64,000 nt of DNA, taken from Parelaphostrongylus tenuis. Lineage: Eukaryota; Nematoda; Chromadorea; Rhabditida; Metastrongylidae. This document shows positions 1 to 13,600 of this stretch, one piece after another. A program made the translations under genes and the position numbers. Each line of letters opens with the position of its first letter. The stretch's first letter is position 1. The stretch spans positions 1 through 64,000 of the forward strand of contig JAHQIW010003643.1 in NCBI GenBank assembly GCA_019055375.1, given 5' to 3'. The notes under the pieces are model-generated. The model was not told where the DNA came from and did not search any database. It was given only the letters and a program-made list of their open reading frames with translations.

Positions 1-245
1 GAGGGAAGTGAATGGAAGAGGAAGTGAAAGGGGGAGGGGGGATGAATAGGGGGTAGAGAGAGGGGAAGGAGGAGGAGGGGAAAGGTGGGGAGAAGATGAT
101 GAGGAAGAGGGTAGAGGGAGAAAATAGAGATGGGTGCGGAGATGGAAGGAGGGAGAGAGAGGGGGGGGTAAGTGGATGGTGAGGAAGTGAGTGAGCAGTA
201 GAAAGGGGGAAAAGAAAGAGAAAGGAGGGAAGGTGAGGAAAAGGA
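1..245. repeat. Purine-rich (GA/GGA) low-complexity tract
   Basis: The first 245 bases are almost entirely G and A on the + strand, with irregular GGA/GAG runs. No coding signal is seen. It lies at the window edge, upstream of the first visible crm-1 exon. Purine-only tracts of this size can adopt unusual structure, but nothing here shows a function. Confidence 0.8.
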
Positions 246-420
246 GAGGAAGCTGAAATAAGCATATGGAATCTGTTGTCCATTCGACACCTGGGTAATT
301 CTTTAAGCTATTTATTTCATATTCATGAAAGCATTCGTTTTACTCATTTTTTATATTACCCTATATTTTTGTTATTTCAAGCCTAGAATATGATTGTTGT
401 GGCATTGAATCTCGGTTCAG

Positions 421-1652
421 ATGATCGTTTGTCGAGCTGCGGTGTGTCGTCGGCTGTGTGCGAGGAAGGAAGCGTTTATACATAATTCGCAAAGGTACAG
501 GGACTCCAGGACGATGTTGTGATGAATGGACTTGCGAAGACGATCTACAACCTTTAGTACGTAGTGCAGTTGTTGACTTCTTATCAGGGTTGATCTTGTT
601 ACATGATTCTAAAAGAGAGCACCTTCCTAACACCCAATGGGACTTTTATGCTTTCGTTCAAGTTTGTCGCTATAAAAGAAATTTAACAACTCGATATTTG
701 GGAGCTTTCAAAGATTCATTTTCAATCCGGTATAGACACAGCGTGAGGCGAGTAGAGCTGTCTTGGCGAGGGGGAGTGCAAAAGGAACATGATAGGAGGG
801 GTGAAGCCTTTTTGTTACATACGTGATTAGACGTATGGTTTGACTTTAATAGGTAAGTTAGAATATTTGCTAGATAGTCTTGGGGTGTTGAACATAGTTT
901 CGATATTTGTGAGTTCGTTTTCAATTGAATATCGACTAATGTATTATTTTTCGTTAGGAGCTGTTATAAAGCAGTATGCTTGGTGTTGAAAGTCAAAGTA
1001 TTTTGAGTGGTGTGAGTATGGCTACGTCTAGGATAATCAGCGTCTGTGATGAGGGAAGAACAAAAGTGTATACGTATCCGGGATGTGCTTGGATGTTTGG
1101 TAGAAAGTACAGTTGGGCACAGAGTTTCACAGTATTCTGGAGATCCTCATCGGTTAGTATGTCTATGTAAGAAAGGAGTTGCTTGTGCATTAAAGATTAT
1201 TGCGCCGAGAAACCGCCAGGTAGGATTTTTTTTCCACAACCTCCTTATAATCTCACATTTTTTTTTTTCTCTCACCTTCGGGGTTTGGGGGGGGTTTATC
1301 AATCATCAGGCTCCTGATGATGATTTTTCGTCTTTTTTTCCGTTCTTTTCTCTCATACTTTGGAAAACAACTAAGTTATTTATCAGTTTTGTTTAACGTT
1401 TAAACCCTTTTACTGCATCACCTGTCTTTACTTACCTCACCTTTACCTTTCCCACACATCTTTCATACACATCCATTTCCCTAACTTTCACTTTGTCCCC
1501 TTCTACATCCCTATGTCTCTTTGTATATAAATGCCCGTTACCTACTCTAACCTTATAGTTTTCAAATCATACACCATAAACTACTATAAAAAAATCTCAT
1601 ACCATTTACTCATACCGCTCTCATAACTTCATATAATCTTTTTTTTCTGCCA

Positions 1653-1683
<31 letters not shown>

Positions 1684-4600
1684 CTTTTTTCCTTTTTTTC
1701 TGTTTTCTCCCATTATTTTTTTTCTTTTTTTTTATTTCTTTTTTTTTTTTTTTTCTTTTTTTTTTTCCTTTCTTTTTTTTCTGCCCTCAAGATATACTAT
1801 TGCAGCAAGAGCAGTTCGTGATTCTAAGTGCTCAAACTGCCGTTATAAAATAAAGTTCATTTGACTAATAATAGTTTCATGAGAAGATCAGGTATCCTAC
1901 TCTCTTCTGCATTTTATGCTTCCTTTAAGCACAATGTTCATGGATTGTGATTCCGGACGGCGAGTGCTGTCCGATTTGTGCTGGATGTCAAACAGAAAAG
2001 TTGGAGAAGAAGATGAAAAATGAGACGTGGCAAAAGGATGATTGTACAACGTGGGTATTCGTGCTCCTTTTCAATTTTACTTATGCTACTATGCCTGTTT
2101 TCTATACACTAAACATTATTTTCAGATCATTTCTTGAAATAATGATGTTCAAAAAACATTATTTAAATGTAGGATTTCAGTTGCACCTGCTCTGATTCTG
2201 GAACACCCATATGCGTGAAACATATGTGTCGTACTGAATGCGAAAATCCACGTAAAGTAGAAGGGCAATGCTGTCCTGTTTGTGATGGTCGGTTCAGTGG
2301 TTTTCATATGTCAAGCACCAACTAGTAGTTTTGATTCGATCCAATAATTGCTTCGAAATTTTCACAAAAACTACACAAATATTTCTATAGAGTGATTGAG
2401 ATCATAAATTTATTCGGTACATTATGACTGCCTTTCGAGAATGGTAGTTATCATGCAAAACTGTGTAAAAATTCGTGATCACTGGGTTGTTATGGAATAT
2501 TCATTCTCGATTGATGTTCGTATATTTTCTTGTAATCATCGCGGTGATTTTACTATTCGATGAGGTTATAATGCATGAGTTTATGGAGAAATTAGAAATG
2601 CATATTCTAAATCTGATGTTGTTCAGAGCCGTTGCTGTTGACGATGCCAGTGGCATGTCCTTCAATTGAACACTGTCCCTTACGATGTGAAGCTGGACTT
2701 CAACGAGATGAACGTGGTTGCTTTCAGTGCGAATGTATGCCGTCCACTCGACCTGACCGATGTCCACAACTTTCTGAGCAGAACTGTGACAAGTCAGTGG
2801 TATGAAACAGAATGAACAAAAGAAAAAAAAAAGCAGAATCATTTCACAAGTTATTGAATTACAAGCTTTGATGGTATCGTGCGAACGTGCACTGCCTTCA
2901 GGGGCATAATGGCTATTTGAGTCCGTGAGACAAAAACATCTCGAGATCCTTGTGGTTATAGTACAAATCGTATCTTGCCTATGGAAATGAAACTGGGAAC
3001 GAAATAAAAGGCTGAAATTGAGAATCGTTTTTTTCCGATAAGAGCGCAGAAAAGTGAAAATTAAAAAAACTTATTTTCATCAGCGGAAATGAATAGGCAT
3101 CTAATTGTTATCGAACTATCTAAATTCCGATCATTAGACACACTTTTTCTAGCGATAACTATGAGAACGAAACTTTAGCACGTTCTCAGTGGAGCTGATT
3201 TGATGTCAGTGTAAAATATACAAAGTTATGTACAAAGATTCTCGCAAATAGAAAAATTAATAGCAAGTCAGCAAAATCGAAACTTCCTCTGACTATAGAA
3301 TGGGGATGCCTTTTTCGGAGTAGTCTGTGTTGCCCTGTATTACCGAGGTATTTGGTTTGATCATGCGCTCATTACAGAGTCCTTCAGCCATAGAAGACAA
3401 ATAAATCATTTCAAGACTTGTCCGGAGAGTAAAAAACAGTGACGTGATTTGTTGGTAGGCTCCACAAGTCCTTCATACGCATAAAATTGTTTCAATCACT
3501 TCTACGGTGTCACGAAGGAGCCCAAATGACACGGAGCTTTCCTAAGGGATAGGTCAACGCCTAACGATTTGCCCTTGCTTCAGGACAGCTGAGCGCTTAA
3601 AAATGACCTCAGATGGTTGAGCGACTTGTGAAAAGAAGTTTATTGACTCGTTTTTTTTCTGTGCATATTACTTTCTTTTTCAATTTAGACAATGTGCACA
3701 CGGTTATATGAACGATGCCAGTGGTTGTGTGGTTTGTAAGTGTGCGAAGTGCCCTCCATTACATCAATGCATCAAGCACTGCCTCTATGGCTACGAGACA
3801 AACTCGGTCGGATGCCCTGTTTGTAAATGCAGAGGTAAGGAAAGCGTCTGAAAGCTTGCTGTTTGATTCAATTTGCTTCCTTTGAGATCACTTATTACCG
3901 ATGGTTTTTTTCGAGGTGCAAAAAAAGTTCATGGATGTAGCAGCTCTTCACTCCCTGTCGTATCTAAAAGTTGTAAAATATCATTCAGCATCTCATGAAG
4001 CTTTCAGACAAATTACTTCAAAATCTTTCGCTCTTCCCCTTACTTTTTGCCCAATTTGCTCTGGATTTCGACCACTTTGTAAGGCAAAAGCCAACTCTAT
4101 GTTTACCGTCGGCGAAAATAAGAAAACTGTTGAAATCATTTGAGGATTTTCAAGTATTGAATGATGTATTATCACTGTAATTACTTATCGTGGGAGTCCT
4201 AAGGCACAGATTAATTTGAAAACTTTTAAACTAAATTTTGAGAGGCAGTGGTTTTAGCATTTCTAATACTTTTTTATGTGCAAATTTGATAATTTAACAA
4301 TGTTGTCGATTGTTTTGTGCATTAGCATGAGATTCTGAAAGAAAAAAAAAAGAAAGAACAGAACCTTAATTAATCAGCTAATCACTCTTGATGTGATTGA
4401 TAGACAAGGACAGATCTCTCAAATTACATCTCAGAATCCCAGACGACTATCTATTAACCTGGGCATAGTTTGAATAAATAAATAGTTTCTTCTGTTTAGC
4501 CGTTCCGAGGTGCTATTTGGTGTTATTTAATTAAATATCAGCGAAGCATACAACAATACAGTCAGTAATGCAGCTTGAATACACAATATTCGAGGTGGCT

Positions 4601-7600
4601 AACGTTTCGGCGGATCGCCTTCGTCAGAGCCTGGAAAGATCACATTGATCCACAATCCACTAAGCCAAAGACCTCCATAACCCTAGCAGAAAACGTTAGA
4701 GATGTGTTTTGGATCGCATAGTAAAAGCTTCATCTTAAAACACTCACCGTTTTTGATAATTTGGGTCTATCAGTTATTAATTGAAGACCAGCCGCTTAAG
4801 GTCAGTGCATCAGTGCATCAGTGGGCTGTGCCTAACTTGGGCTGGAAAAATGAGCCTGAGATATGGTTCGAGGTCACGCGTGATACGAGGCACTCCTCTT
4901 TTCGGTTCATTTTCGGGCCTTTGTATGTATCCAAAGGCTTCTAATGTTTTACGCGCAGATGATCTTGATTCCTGTGCGAGGATCGTGAATTTGACGTCGA
5001 ACCATTTACTCCTGCATGTTTTTGGTCCCTATGCGTGCCTAGTGGGGTTTTGAATCACAGTTCCGTAACCCAGCTAGGTGCTCTTTTACACGGAGGAATA
5101 GTGGTTCTACCCGTTTCGCCAATGTACTCAATCGCCCGCATATCTCGCAAGAGATTAGGTAAATTATACCACGATCTCATACAATCGCCGTCCTCTCGCC
5201 GTTCGGACAAACTTTGCACTCATTGGTTTTCGCCACGAAGGCGGGTCATACAAATCGGTTGCGGACTAATTGACGCTTTAGTGTTTTTGGGGGGTATTTC
5301 AACTATTGCTACCGAATTATCCAAACCTGCTCTTTTTAGGGCATCGTTTAATTAGCTGTAACCTATTTCGTTAGACAATAACAAGGCAGGAGGAAAGGAA
5401 CCTTATTTTCGCCAGACTTATCGTTCGGAAGCATAGCATTTCCTCTAAATCTAACCTGAGAAGCTCCTACCGTATCGTAGCCATTTACTGATGGCTACTT
5501 TTTCGCGCCCAAGCTTATGGATTTCACCTTGTGTTCTTTCCTTGTGCACACATTTGACGCTGTTCGGAACCATATTCTTATTAGTAGTGCGCGTTTCTAT
5601 GTGTGAAGGATGGCTGACTAGGTAGTGAACTAAGATGTTTTTCCAAAAAAGAATGATTTAAGCTCACAAAAGGGGTTGGTTACGCTAGAGTCATACACCG
5701 GTGTTTCGGAGGTTCCGTCCTCCTCATCAGTGACCCCCGCCCCACATTCAGCCCTGCATTCAAGCAAGGAGGAGGCGTATGTGGTGAATGGCAACAGTAT
5801 ACTATGACACTGTACCATCACCACCTCTCAGTTGATAGATTTTTACTGTTAGATCAAAACTAATTCAAAAGATCGACTGTTTTTGAAACCCCCAAAAAAA
5901 CATTCAATATAATTCCAAAAAAGAATGATTTGAGCTCAAAAAGGGATTGGTACGCCATGTAGGACAAACAGCAAAACGTAGGAGCAATACCAACACCACC
6001 TTTTCCTCGAGCGTTCTTTAGGCAGCAAGATCCAAACAACAAGGTAGATGTCAATTTTCGCTATTCTCAAACGAAACTCTTAGAATCCTTAACCACACAT
6101 CGCGTGAAAATGTTTAGTTCCAACCTAACATCGGCGCAGAAAAGCGGTATGCGACAAATACGGGAACTAATAAATTCCAAAGCGAATTAGACTATCAGTT
6201 AGTGACAAAGGGAGGAGAGTTCGTAGTATTTCCTAATCAGTTAGATATTGCGATAACAAAAAACCACCTTGAAGACACCACACTTTATCGCCCATCATCT
6301 GCTAAGGAATTTCAAAAACGGTTTCGAAAATTGAACCAACAATGGGTAAAAATAGAGAGCTCGGCTGGTTTTAAAACCTTCCGTTTATCTCCCAACTAAA
6401 ACTTAGTCCACCATCATGTCCCGTCTTTATACTTACTTATTAAAACTCATAAGTTGGTATGCACTGATGTTCTTTTGTCTACTAATCCATCAAATTTCAA
6501 AGTTAGACCCATCATCAGCTGCGTAGGCGGCCCACAACGGACAGTATAACGTGGTTTTTAACCTAATACTAGTCCAATTATTGAAGCACATTCCAGTCCA
6601 TCTCACGAACACGCAAATCTTCCTAGACCATTTACGTAACGCGTCTCCAAACAACGCGTACGTGATGGAATCTTCGACGTAACCGCCTTTATAAAAACGT
6701 GGAATGATTCCGCATTGCAAGCCATATACGAGCTTTTAACAGAGCACGAAAGGACCACAAACATGTATGGCTTCTCCATTGGGCAGGTTATGGCTCTCTT
6801 AAAAGAGTGCCTAAACTGTTCAATCTTTAGATGGTCCGGGAACTATTTTGCTCAAATCAGAGGGCTGGCAATGGGACAACGACTAGCGCCAACACTTGCT
6901 ATAGCCTTTATGTCTAAAGTTGAGAGACCAATAATCGAACTCCGGCCGGTACTCTACTGTAGATATATAGATGACTGCTTTGTCGTCTGCTCAACCCAAG
7001 AGGAGATGGACAAATGCTTTGAATTACTGAACAGTCAGTCAGAGTACATAAAGTTCACCCGTGAGAAACCGAAAGCGAATTGCTCCCTTTTTGAACGTTC
7101 AGGTCAACCTGTCCAAAAACTCCTACAATACAAAATGGTACCGTAAACCAAGCACAAAACATCTTAGTTCACTACCTATCAGCCCATCCTTCACACATAA
7201 AACGCGCACTACTCAAGAATATGTTCCGAACAGCGTCAAATGTGTGCACAGGGAAAGAACACAAGGTAGAATCCATAAGCTTGGCGCGAAAAATAGCCAT
7301 CTCTAATGGCTACGATACGGTAGGAGCTTCTCAGGTTAGATTTAGAGGAAATTCTATGCTCCCAAACGATAAGTCTGGCGAAAATAGGTTCCTTTCCTCC
7401 TGCCTTTTATTTCTAACGAAATAAGTACAGCTATTAAACGATGCCTAAAAAGAGCAGGTTTGGATAATTCGGTAGCAATAGTTGAAATACCCCCAAAAAC
7501 ACTAAAGCGTCAATTAGTCCGCAACCGATTGTATGACCGCCTCTGCGAAACCAATGATTGCAAAGTTTGTCCGAACGGCAGAGACGGCGACTGTATGAGA

Positions 7601-10600
7601 TCGGGTATAATTTACCTAATCTCTTGCGAGATATGCGGCGATGAGTACATTGGCGAAACGGGTAGACCACTATTCCTCCGTGTAAAAGAGCACCTAGCTG
7701 GGTTACGCAACTGTGATTCAAAAACCCCACTAGGCACGCATAGGGACCAAAAACATGCAGGAGTAATGTTCGACGTCAAATTCACGATCCTCGCACAGGA
7801 ATCAAGAACATCTGCGCGTAAAACATTAGAAGCCTTTTGGATACATAACAAAGGCCCGAAAATGAACCGAAAAGAGGAGTGCCTCGTAATCACGCGTGAC
7901 CTCGAACCATACCTCAGGCTGATTTTTCCGGCCCGAGTTAGGCACAGCCCACTGATGCATGCACTGACCTTAAGCGGCTGGTCTTCAATTAATAATTGAT
8001 AGACCCAAATATCAAAAACGGTGAGTGTTTTAAGATGAAGCTTTTACTATGCGATCCAAAACACATCTCTAACGTTTTCTGCTAGGGTTATGGAGGTCTT
8101 TGGCTTAGTGGATTGTGGATCAATGTGATCTTTCCAGGCTCTGACGAAGGCGACCGCCGAAACGTTAGCCACCTCGAATATTGTGTATTCAAGCTGCATT
8201 ACTGACTGTATTGTTGTATGCTTCGCTGATATTCAATAAATAACATCAATAACACCTCGGAACGGCTAAACAGAAGAAACTATTTATTTACATCTCATGA
8301 ATGTATAGAAGAAAAAGAACGCAAACTAATAACAAAAGGTTGAGATATAGTGCAATTTTATGTCTTTATCAACCAGATCTGACTTAAGCATTTCTAAAAA
8401 TCCTCTCGAAGTTAGCATGTTTTTGGCTTATGAATCACTATATTTCATTTGATTTAACCGTTTTTGAAACTGCATATGTTTCTTTTGGCGACCTTTCGAG
8501 CAAATGCTTGCATACTATTTTGAGCGAATTCTTCTAAATCAGTCTGCTATGATCTGCTTACTCGCGTTTCTTATAGGCTTACAGTTAGGATCAAGTAAGC
8601 AATATAGAAAAGATTATAACACATAGCCATAATTTTTCTGAGATGGTGAATTAAACAAAAGTCATTTACTTATTAGTCCACTAGAATACAGACATGGAAG
8701 GTGAAAGCATCAATGGTACACTCGTTTAATATTTTATTACGTCGTTCCATAAGTTTTGGCACCGGAGTAATAAACAACGAACTTGTTGAGAAGTAATTAG
8801 AATTGCATGATTCTGGTATCGTTTGAATGCGCATTTTCTTGCAAACATTTCGGTATACATCTTGCTTAAGTCGCGTCTGGGCCATCCGCAGGAAGCTCCA
8901 TTAATCTTTGCGCGCCGCTTTACTAATATTTTCCCCGCGCGTCGTTTGTGCATGGGTAGCAAGTGGATTTGTTCCCAAGACAGCTTCATATCACAGCAAA
9001 TATAGGCAAGTTGTAAAAATCCGCAGTCAAAAAATACCAAAATCATGCAATTTCAACTACTTCTGTTGAATAAATATTGATGTTATTGCTATGGTGCCAA
9101 AACCTATAGAAAGACCTGGTATTAATGTTTAAACATCATCGCTGATTCTTTCTGGTTTTTCATGAGCTGATTAAATTTGATTTTTGCAGCAATTTCACGA
9201 ATTGAAGCAAAATTGACAATTCCGGAGAAGATCGGCCGGTTAGCCGGATGGGACAAATGCGTTTCCTTGAACAGCGGCTCGGGTGTCGTCGAACGAGACG
9301 CTGGCGAATGGTGGAGCGACGGATGTCGCCACTGCTTCTGTGAACAGAAACAGGTTCGTACTCAGCTGATAACGTGAGCTCACAGACGATTTTCTTCCGA
9401 TTGAGATATTCAGGAGTATTGCTCGCTGATTTCGTGTGCTCCTCGTCCCGACGATTGTGTTGAAGAAAACTGGATTCAACAGGAAGGTTGGGTTTGGAAC
9501 TTACACGTGATTTTGAGGGAAAAAACTTCAACGTTTCTCAACTTCTGCTTTACATAATTTTGAAACTTTCAAAGTTAGAATAAACATCTTGTTTTGCTTT
9601 CGAGTTGTTCAATGTTAATAAACATAAGGTCACGATTGTTTCCCTTTTTTTAAGTAACCTTTACTTCCGAAAATATTCAACTCTAAAAATTGCCATCAGT
9701 TTATTCACAGCGCAGCACTTTTGTGATCTGTATTGATCAGGCTCTAACACGCTAGGTAGCCTATATTGATTGAAACGCGGTATTGATTGATAATCATATT
9801 TTGTAGTAACGGTGAGATTTAGGAGCTTGTTGTCCGTCCTGTGTTACTGCATCGCACAAATCAGTGCTCGCTTCGAAGCACGAACATACAGTATGCCAAT
9901 CACCGGGTTCCGGTCGAATATTTATAGGTGAGGAACTCAATGAACATGCTTACTTTCATTTTCGTCGCATAGTTTATCAGTTGAAATATGCGAATATTAT
10001 ATCTCTTGCCAATCAAACTGCCTAGCCAAGGTAAAGGCCTGCGACTGTTTTCTGAAATTTTTTTTCCCTCTGATCTGGTCTCGCTTTTAAAACTGTTTTC
10101 ATCGCCGCTGGTTACCATGGTGTAAGAAGTTTGCGAACTGTCAATGGTTGTTGTTTTCTCATTTGGACTATTACAGATAGAAAGAGGGTGTTTTGTACAA
10201 ACATCAAGAGTAGAATGTTAGGAGGTGATCAAATTATCAGCGATGCACCGTGCTTTTGACTTCATTGAGCATATCATCATGATATTTGTAAGCCAATAAT
10301 GTGCTGCGAGCGTACGTTAACCGTTTGAGGAGCAGCATTCATAGGTATGCGACGTCTTGCTGTCAATTGCGCCTCAGTCAGACAAGCAGACAACCAAGCG
10401 GCTCTGCATGTTTGTGCATGCGTGTCTGGCTGTCTGCATTCTTTCCCACGAGACGCAACGCCGCTATTACAGTAGCTGAGTGGGATTTGACGTCGCGCGG
10501 TGAGCGTCAAATTGACTCTCATGATCCTTAACGGTTTCAGCCAACGGGTCCATTTGTAATGTAGAGTATATTTATCCCCTAAACTTTACTCTACTAGAGT

Positions 10601-13600
10601 TTGGTTTAGGAAAAAAGAGTGCTGTACACCGTATAGTTATCAACATCTCTGATTTCAGACGGTGAAACATGGCAATGGCGCCATGTGTGTCGTGTACATG
10701 TCGTGTCGGTCACGTTCTATGTCGTGCCGTCGACTGCCCTCCCATCGCCTGCAGTCATCCCTTCATGCATCCAGACGATCAATGTTGTCCAAGGTAGAGA
10801 GAAATCTTTGGTACTTACAACGCTCTAGTAGAAGAAATACACTTCAGTGGTGTGGAAAATTCCATAGCGGTGCTCGTGCACATAATTATTATTTTTTCTT
10901 AATTGACCGAGCAAGTTTGTTGTATCAAGGAACCTTTTGTGGATTTGGCTTACTGGAATCCTCGTTCACAGAAATGGTTTTCATCTGGCCAGAATCCTAG
11001 CCATTATCAGCAAACCTCTTCTCAATGAATTGGTGAATGTTTAAAATCCTCACGTTGAAAGATCCTGGCTTAAATATCTCAGGATTCTAAGAAAAAATCA
11101 ATGCTCAAACGACATATAACATGCCAGTAATATGAAGAATAAGAATAAGAGTGAAAAGAAGCTTATGCCGTAACTGAGACAGCACGAATCTCACTACCTC
11201 AATCAACGGTTGTACTCTTGCCAGACAATGAAGCATGTGGAAGAAGTGATGACTTTCTCTCCAAGTTTTTCACTTCATATGGTGGATTAGAGCATCGTAC
11301 ACAATTTTGTCGCTTTGAGACAACAAATTCTTCAATAGAACAAAAATATGTGCGATATCTGAGCCAAGGACAATATATGGCAATGAAATCTCAAGCCTCA
11401 ATAGAACACACATGCAGGTTCACTATTAGATTGCAATACAAGTTTGAAACAGCATAACTAGTAAAAGCGCTTATATCTACAATGTGTAAGCACGGACCAT
11501 GTAATCAAGTATTTCCGTAAGTGCGGAAAACGGGTCTCATCATTAGTAATGGTGGAAAAGAATGAAAAGGGTCCTCGACGTTGATCAATCCTGAAATGCA
11601 CCAAGTAGTCGAATTCATCAGGAATTGTAAGAGATTACTGAATGCATATCTGACATTTACAATTCGCGATGCCGTATTAATAGATCTGTCAATACTGTTA
11701 TACTACCAGACAATTTTGGCATCGATTCGCCGACATCAGTGGGATAGAAGACTTGGTGAATTTCGGAGATCGAACCGTCGACCGTATATGTGCCGCAAGG
11801 CACCTCTCACCACTGCTCTACACGCACCCGTTGAAGAAAGATTTGACGTATTTAATCGTTGTTGTATGATGATTCTGAATAATGGTTTATTTTGCATTCG
11901 TCCTTTGCATAAGCTGGAAGCATCTAAGTAGCGGAAACAAAAGAAAGAGCTAATAAAAGTGCATTGAATAAGCCTAGACATTTTACAAAAGGTTGAAGTC
12001 ATACATTTCTCTCAGATGTCCTAACAACACGGAGATTATTAACACGTCAGTGGTTTGTACGGACAACTACGGTACTGCTCACGTGGCTGGTTGGTTTGTG
12101 CTTACTGTTGTTTATCACTTGCTGATAATGACGTCATCATTATATATTATATATTATATTGTATATATGTATATATGATATATATATATAATTTTACACA
12201 CGAGCCGTCATCACAATTTTTTTAAATGTGCGGATCCCAGTGCTTCTGGTGTTCGATTCGTTTTTCGTTTTCTTTTTGAATGACATAGAATATCTGTCTT
12301 TTAGATGTATATATTTATATATATATAATATATATGTATATGTATATGTATATTATATACATATGATAATACATATATAATACATATATCATACATGACT
12401 TACTTTTTGAAAACAAGAAAGAAAGAATATTCCTGATTAGCAAAATAATGCCTTACAAAGTATTACGAAAAATGCATGAATACGAAAGTGGATTGATGTA
12501 GTGGTTTATCCCACCGTACCATCTAGACATAGTATGTATGGCGGTGTGACCGTGTTACACGAAGTGCACACATTTCATGGACTAATAGCTGCCTGTCCTA
12601 AAATTCTCTTCAAAACGTGCTTTTCCTGCTCTAGAATTTTTTTCGAACAGAAAATGATTTAGGCGATAAAACCATGATATAAAGAGAGCAGTTCGCCACA
12701 TCTTTACTTACTATTGTTTACCAAATAGTACTGATCTCAATGCACATTTTAAGGAGGCAATTTGACTGTGTCCAGTCACTCCCAGGAACTCAAAGTGGCT
12801 CCCGGAAAAGTTCCTATAGCGCATTGTGAGGGCTAATATGAAATTATATTTCACATTCGGAGTTTTTTTTGCACATAAAGGATAAAGAATAAAGCTCTCA
12901 GCGGCGACCAATCTCTGAGGAACAGCCATGCATACGTCTTCAAATTTTACGTTGGTTTAAAGCCATTGAATGCATATCTGACCTTTACAATGACTCGTGG
13001 TGGCCTCCCGCAGTATCGAGTCAGTGCTGCCTATCCTCCCCGATAAGTCTGAGACCAGTCCGGTACCAGTTTACCGACTCTGGAGGGATGGATGGCTTAG
13101 TGATCCATAAGCGCTAGATCGAACCACTGACCTCGTGTGCGACGCAAGGCACCTCTAACCACTGCGCCACATTTCTTATATATGGGCACTTTATTATCCG
13201 CCTTCATAGCTTTTTCTTATAGTATGATTGGATAGTATAGAATGGGTTATTTTCAGGTGCATCATGGCGACCTGATGATTGCACATCTTGTGAGTGCAGC
13301 GCCGAAGCTAAAGTTATCTGTTATCGCGAACAATGCGATACGGATATTTGTCGTGGTAAACCACTCACAATCAAAGGCCGATGTTGCCCTATTTGTGAAG
13401 GTGATTACTTCAAAAGTCGATTAGGAAGAGAGATCATCTGAAGATGTAAATTCTGTGTTAGTGATCAGTTTTTGGTTCTGCCATCTCATCAATTACTGAA
13501 AAAGAAACGGGCCAGCATGACCGTAACGCTGCGTGCCCATCGTAAGTAATGAGAGATTGATGGGAGAACATGTAATGAATTTCATTTGTGCAGGTGGTAG

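Larger units (their letters stand above)
4478..8290 (+). mobile_element. Penelope-like element (PLE) with 1.1-kb inverted arms, inside a crm-1 intron
   Basis: The left arm (about 4478-5640) is the reverse complement of the right arm (about 7158-8290): the terminal motif near 4500 (GTTTAGCCGTTCCGAGG) recurs inverted near 8265. Between and within them the + strand carries PLE coding sequence. The left arm is thus an inverted 3' piece of the same element, covering the endonuclease end and its non-coding tail; partial inverted copies at the 5' side are typical of PLE insertion. A hammerhead motif sits in both arms. The insertion lies between crm-1 exons ending at 3834 and starting at 9190 and does not touch either splice site. 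A separate short ribozyme-bearing repeat occupies 5641-5960, just inside the left arm. Confidence 0.85.

Noticed and set aside
11581..11931. Open frame of 116 codons on +
   Set aside because: It overlaps a diverged SINE family 1 copy on the opposite strand and has no supporting splice sites.
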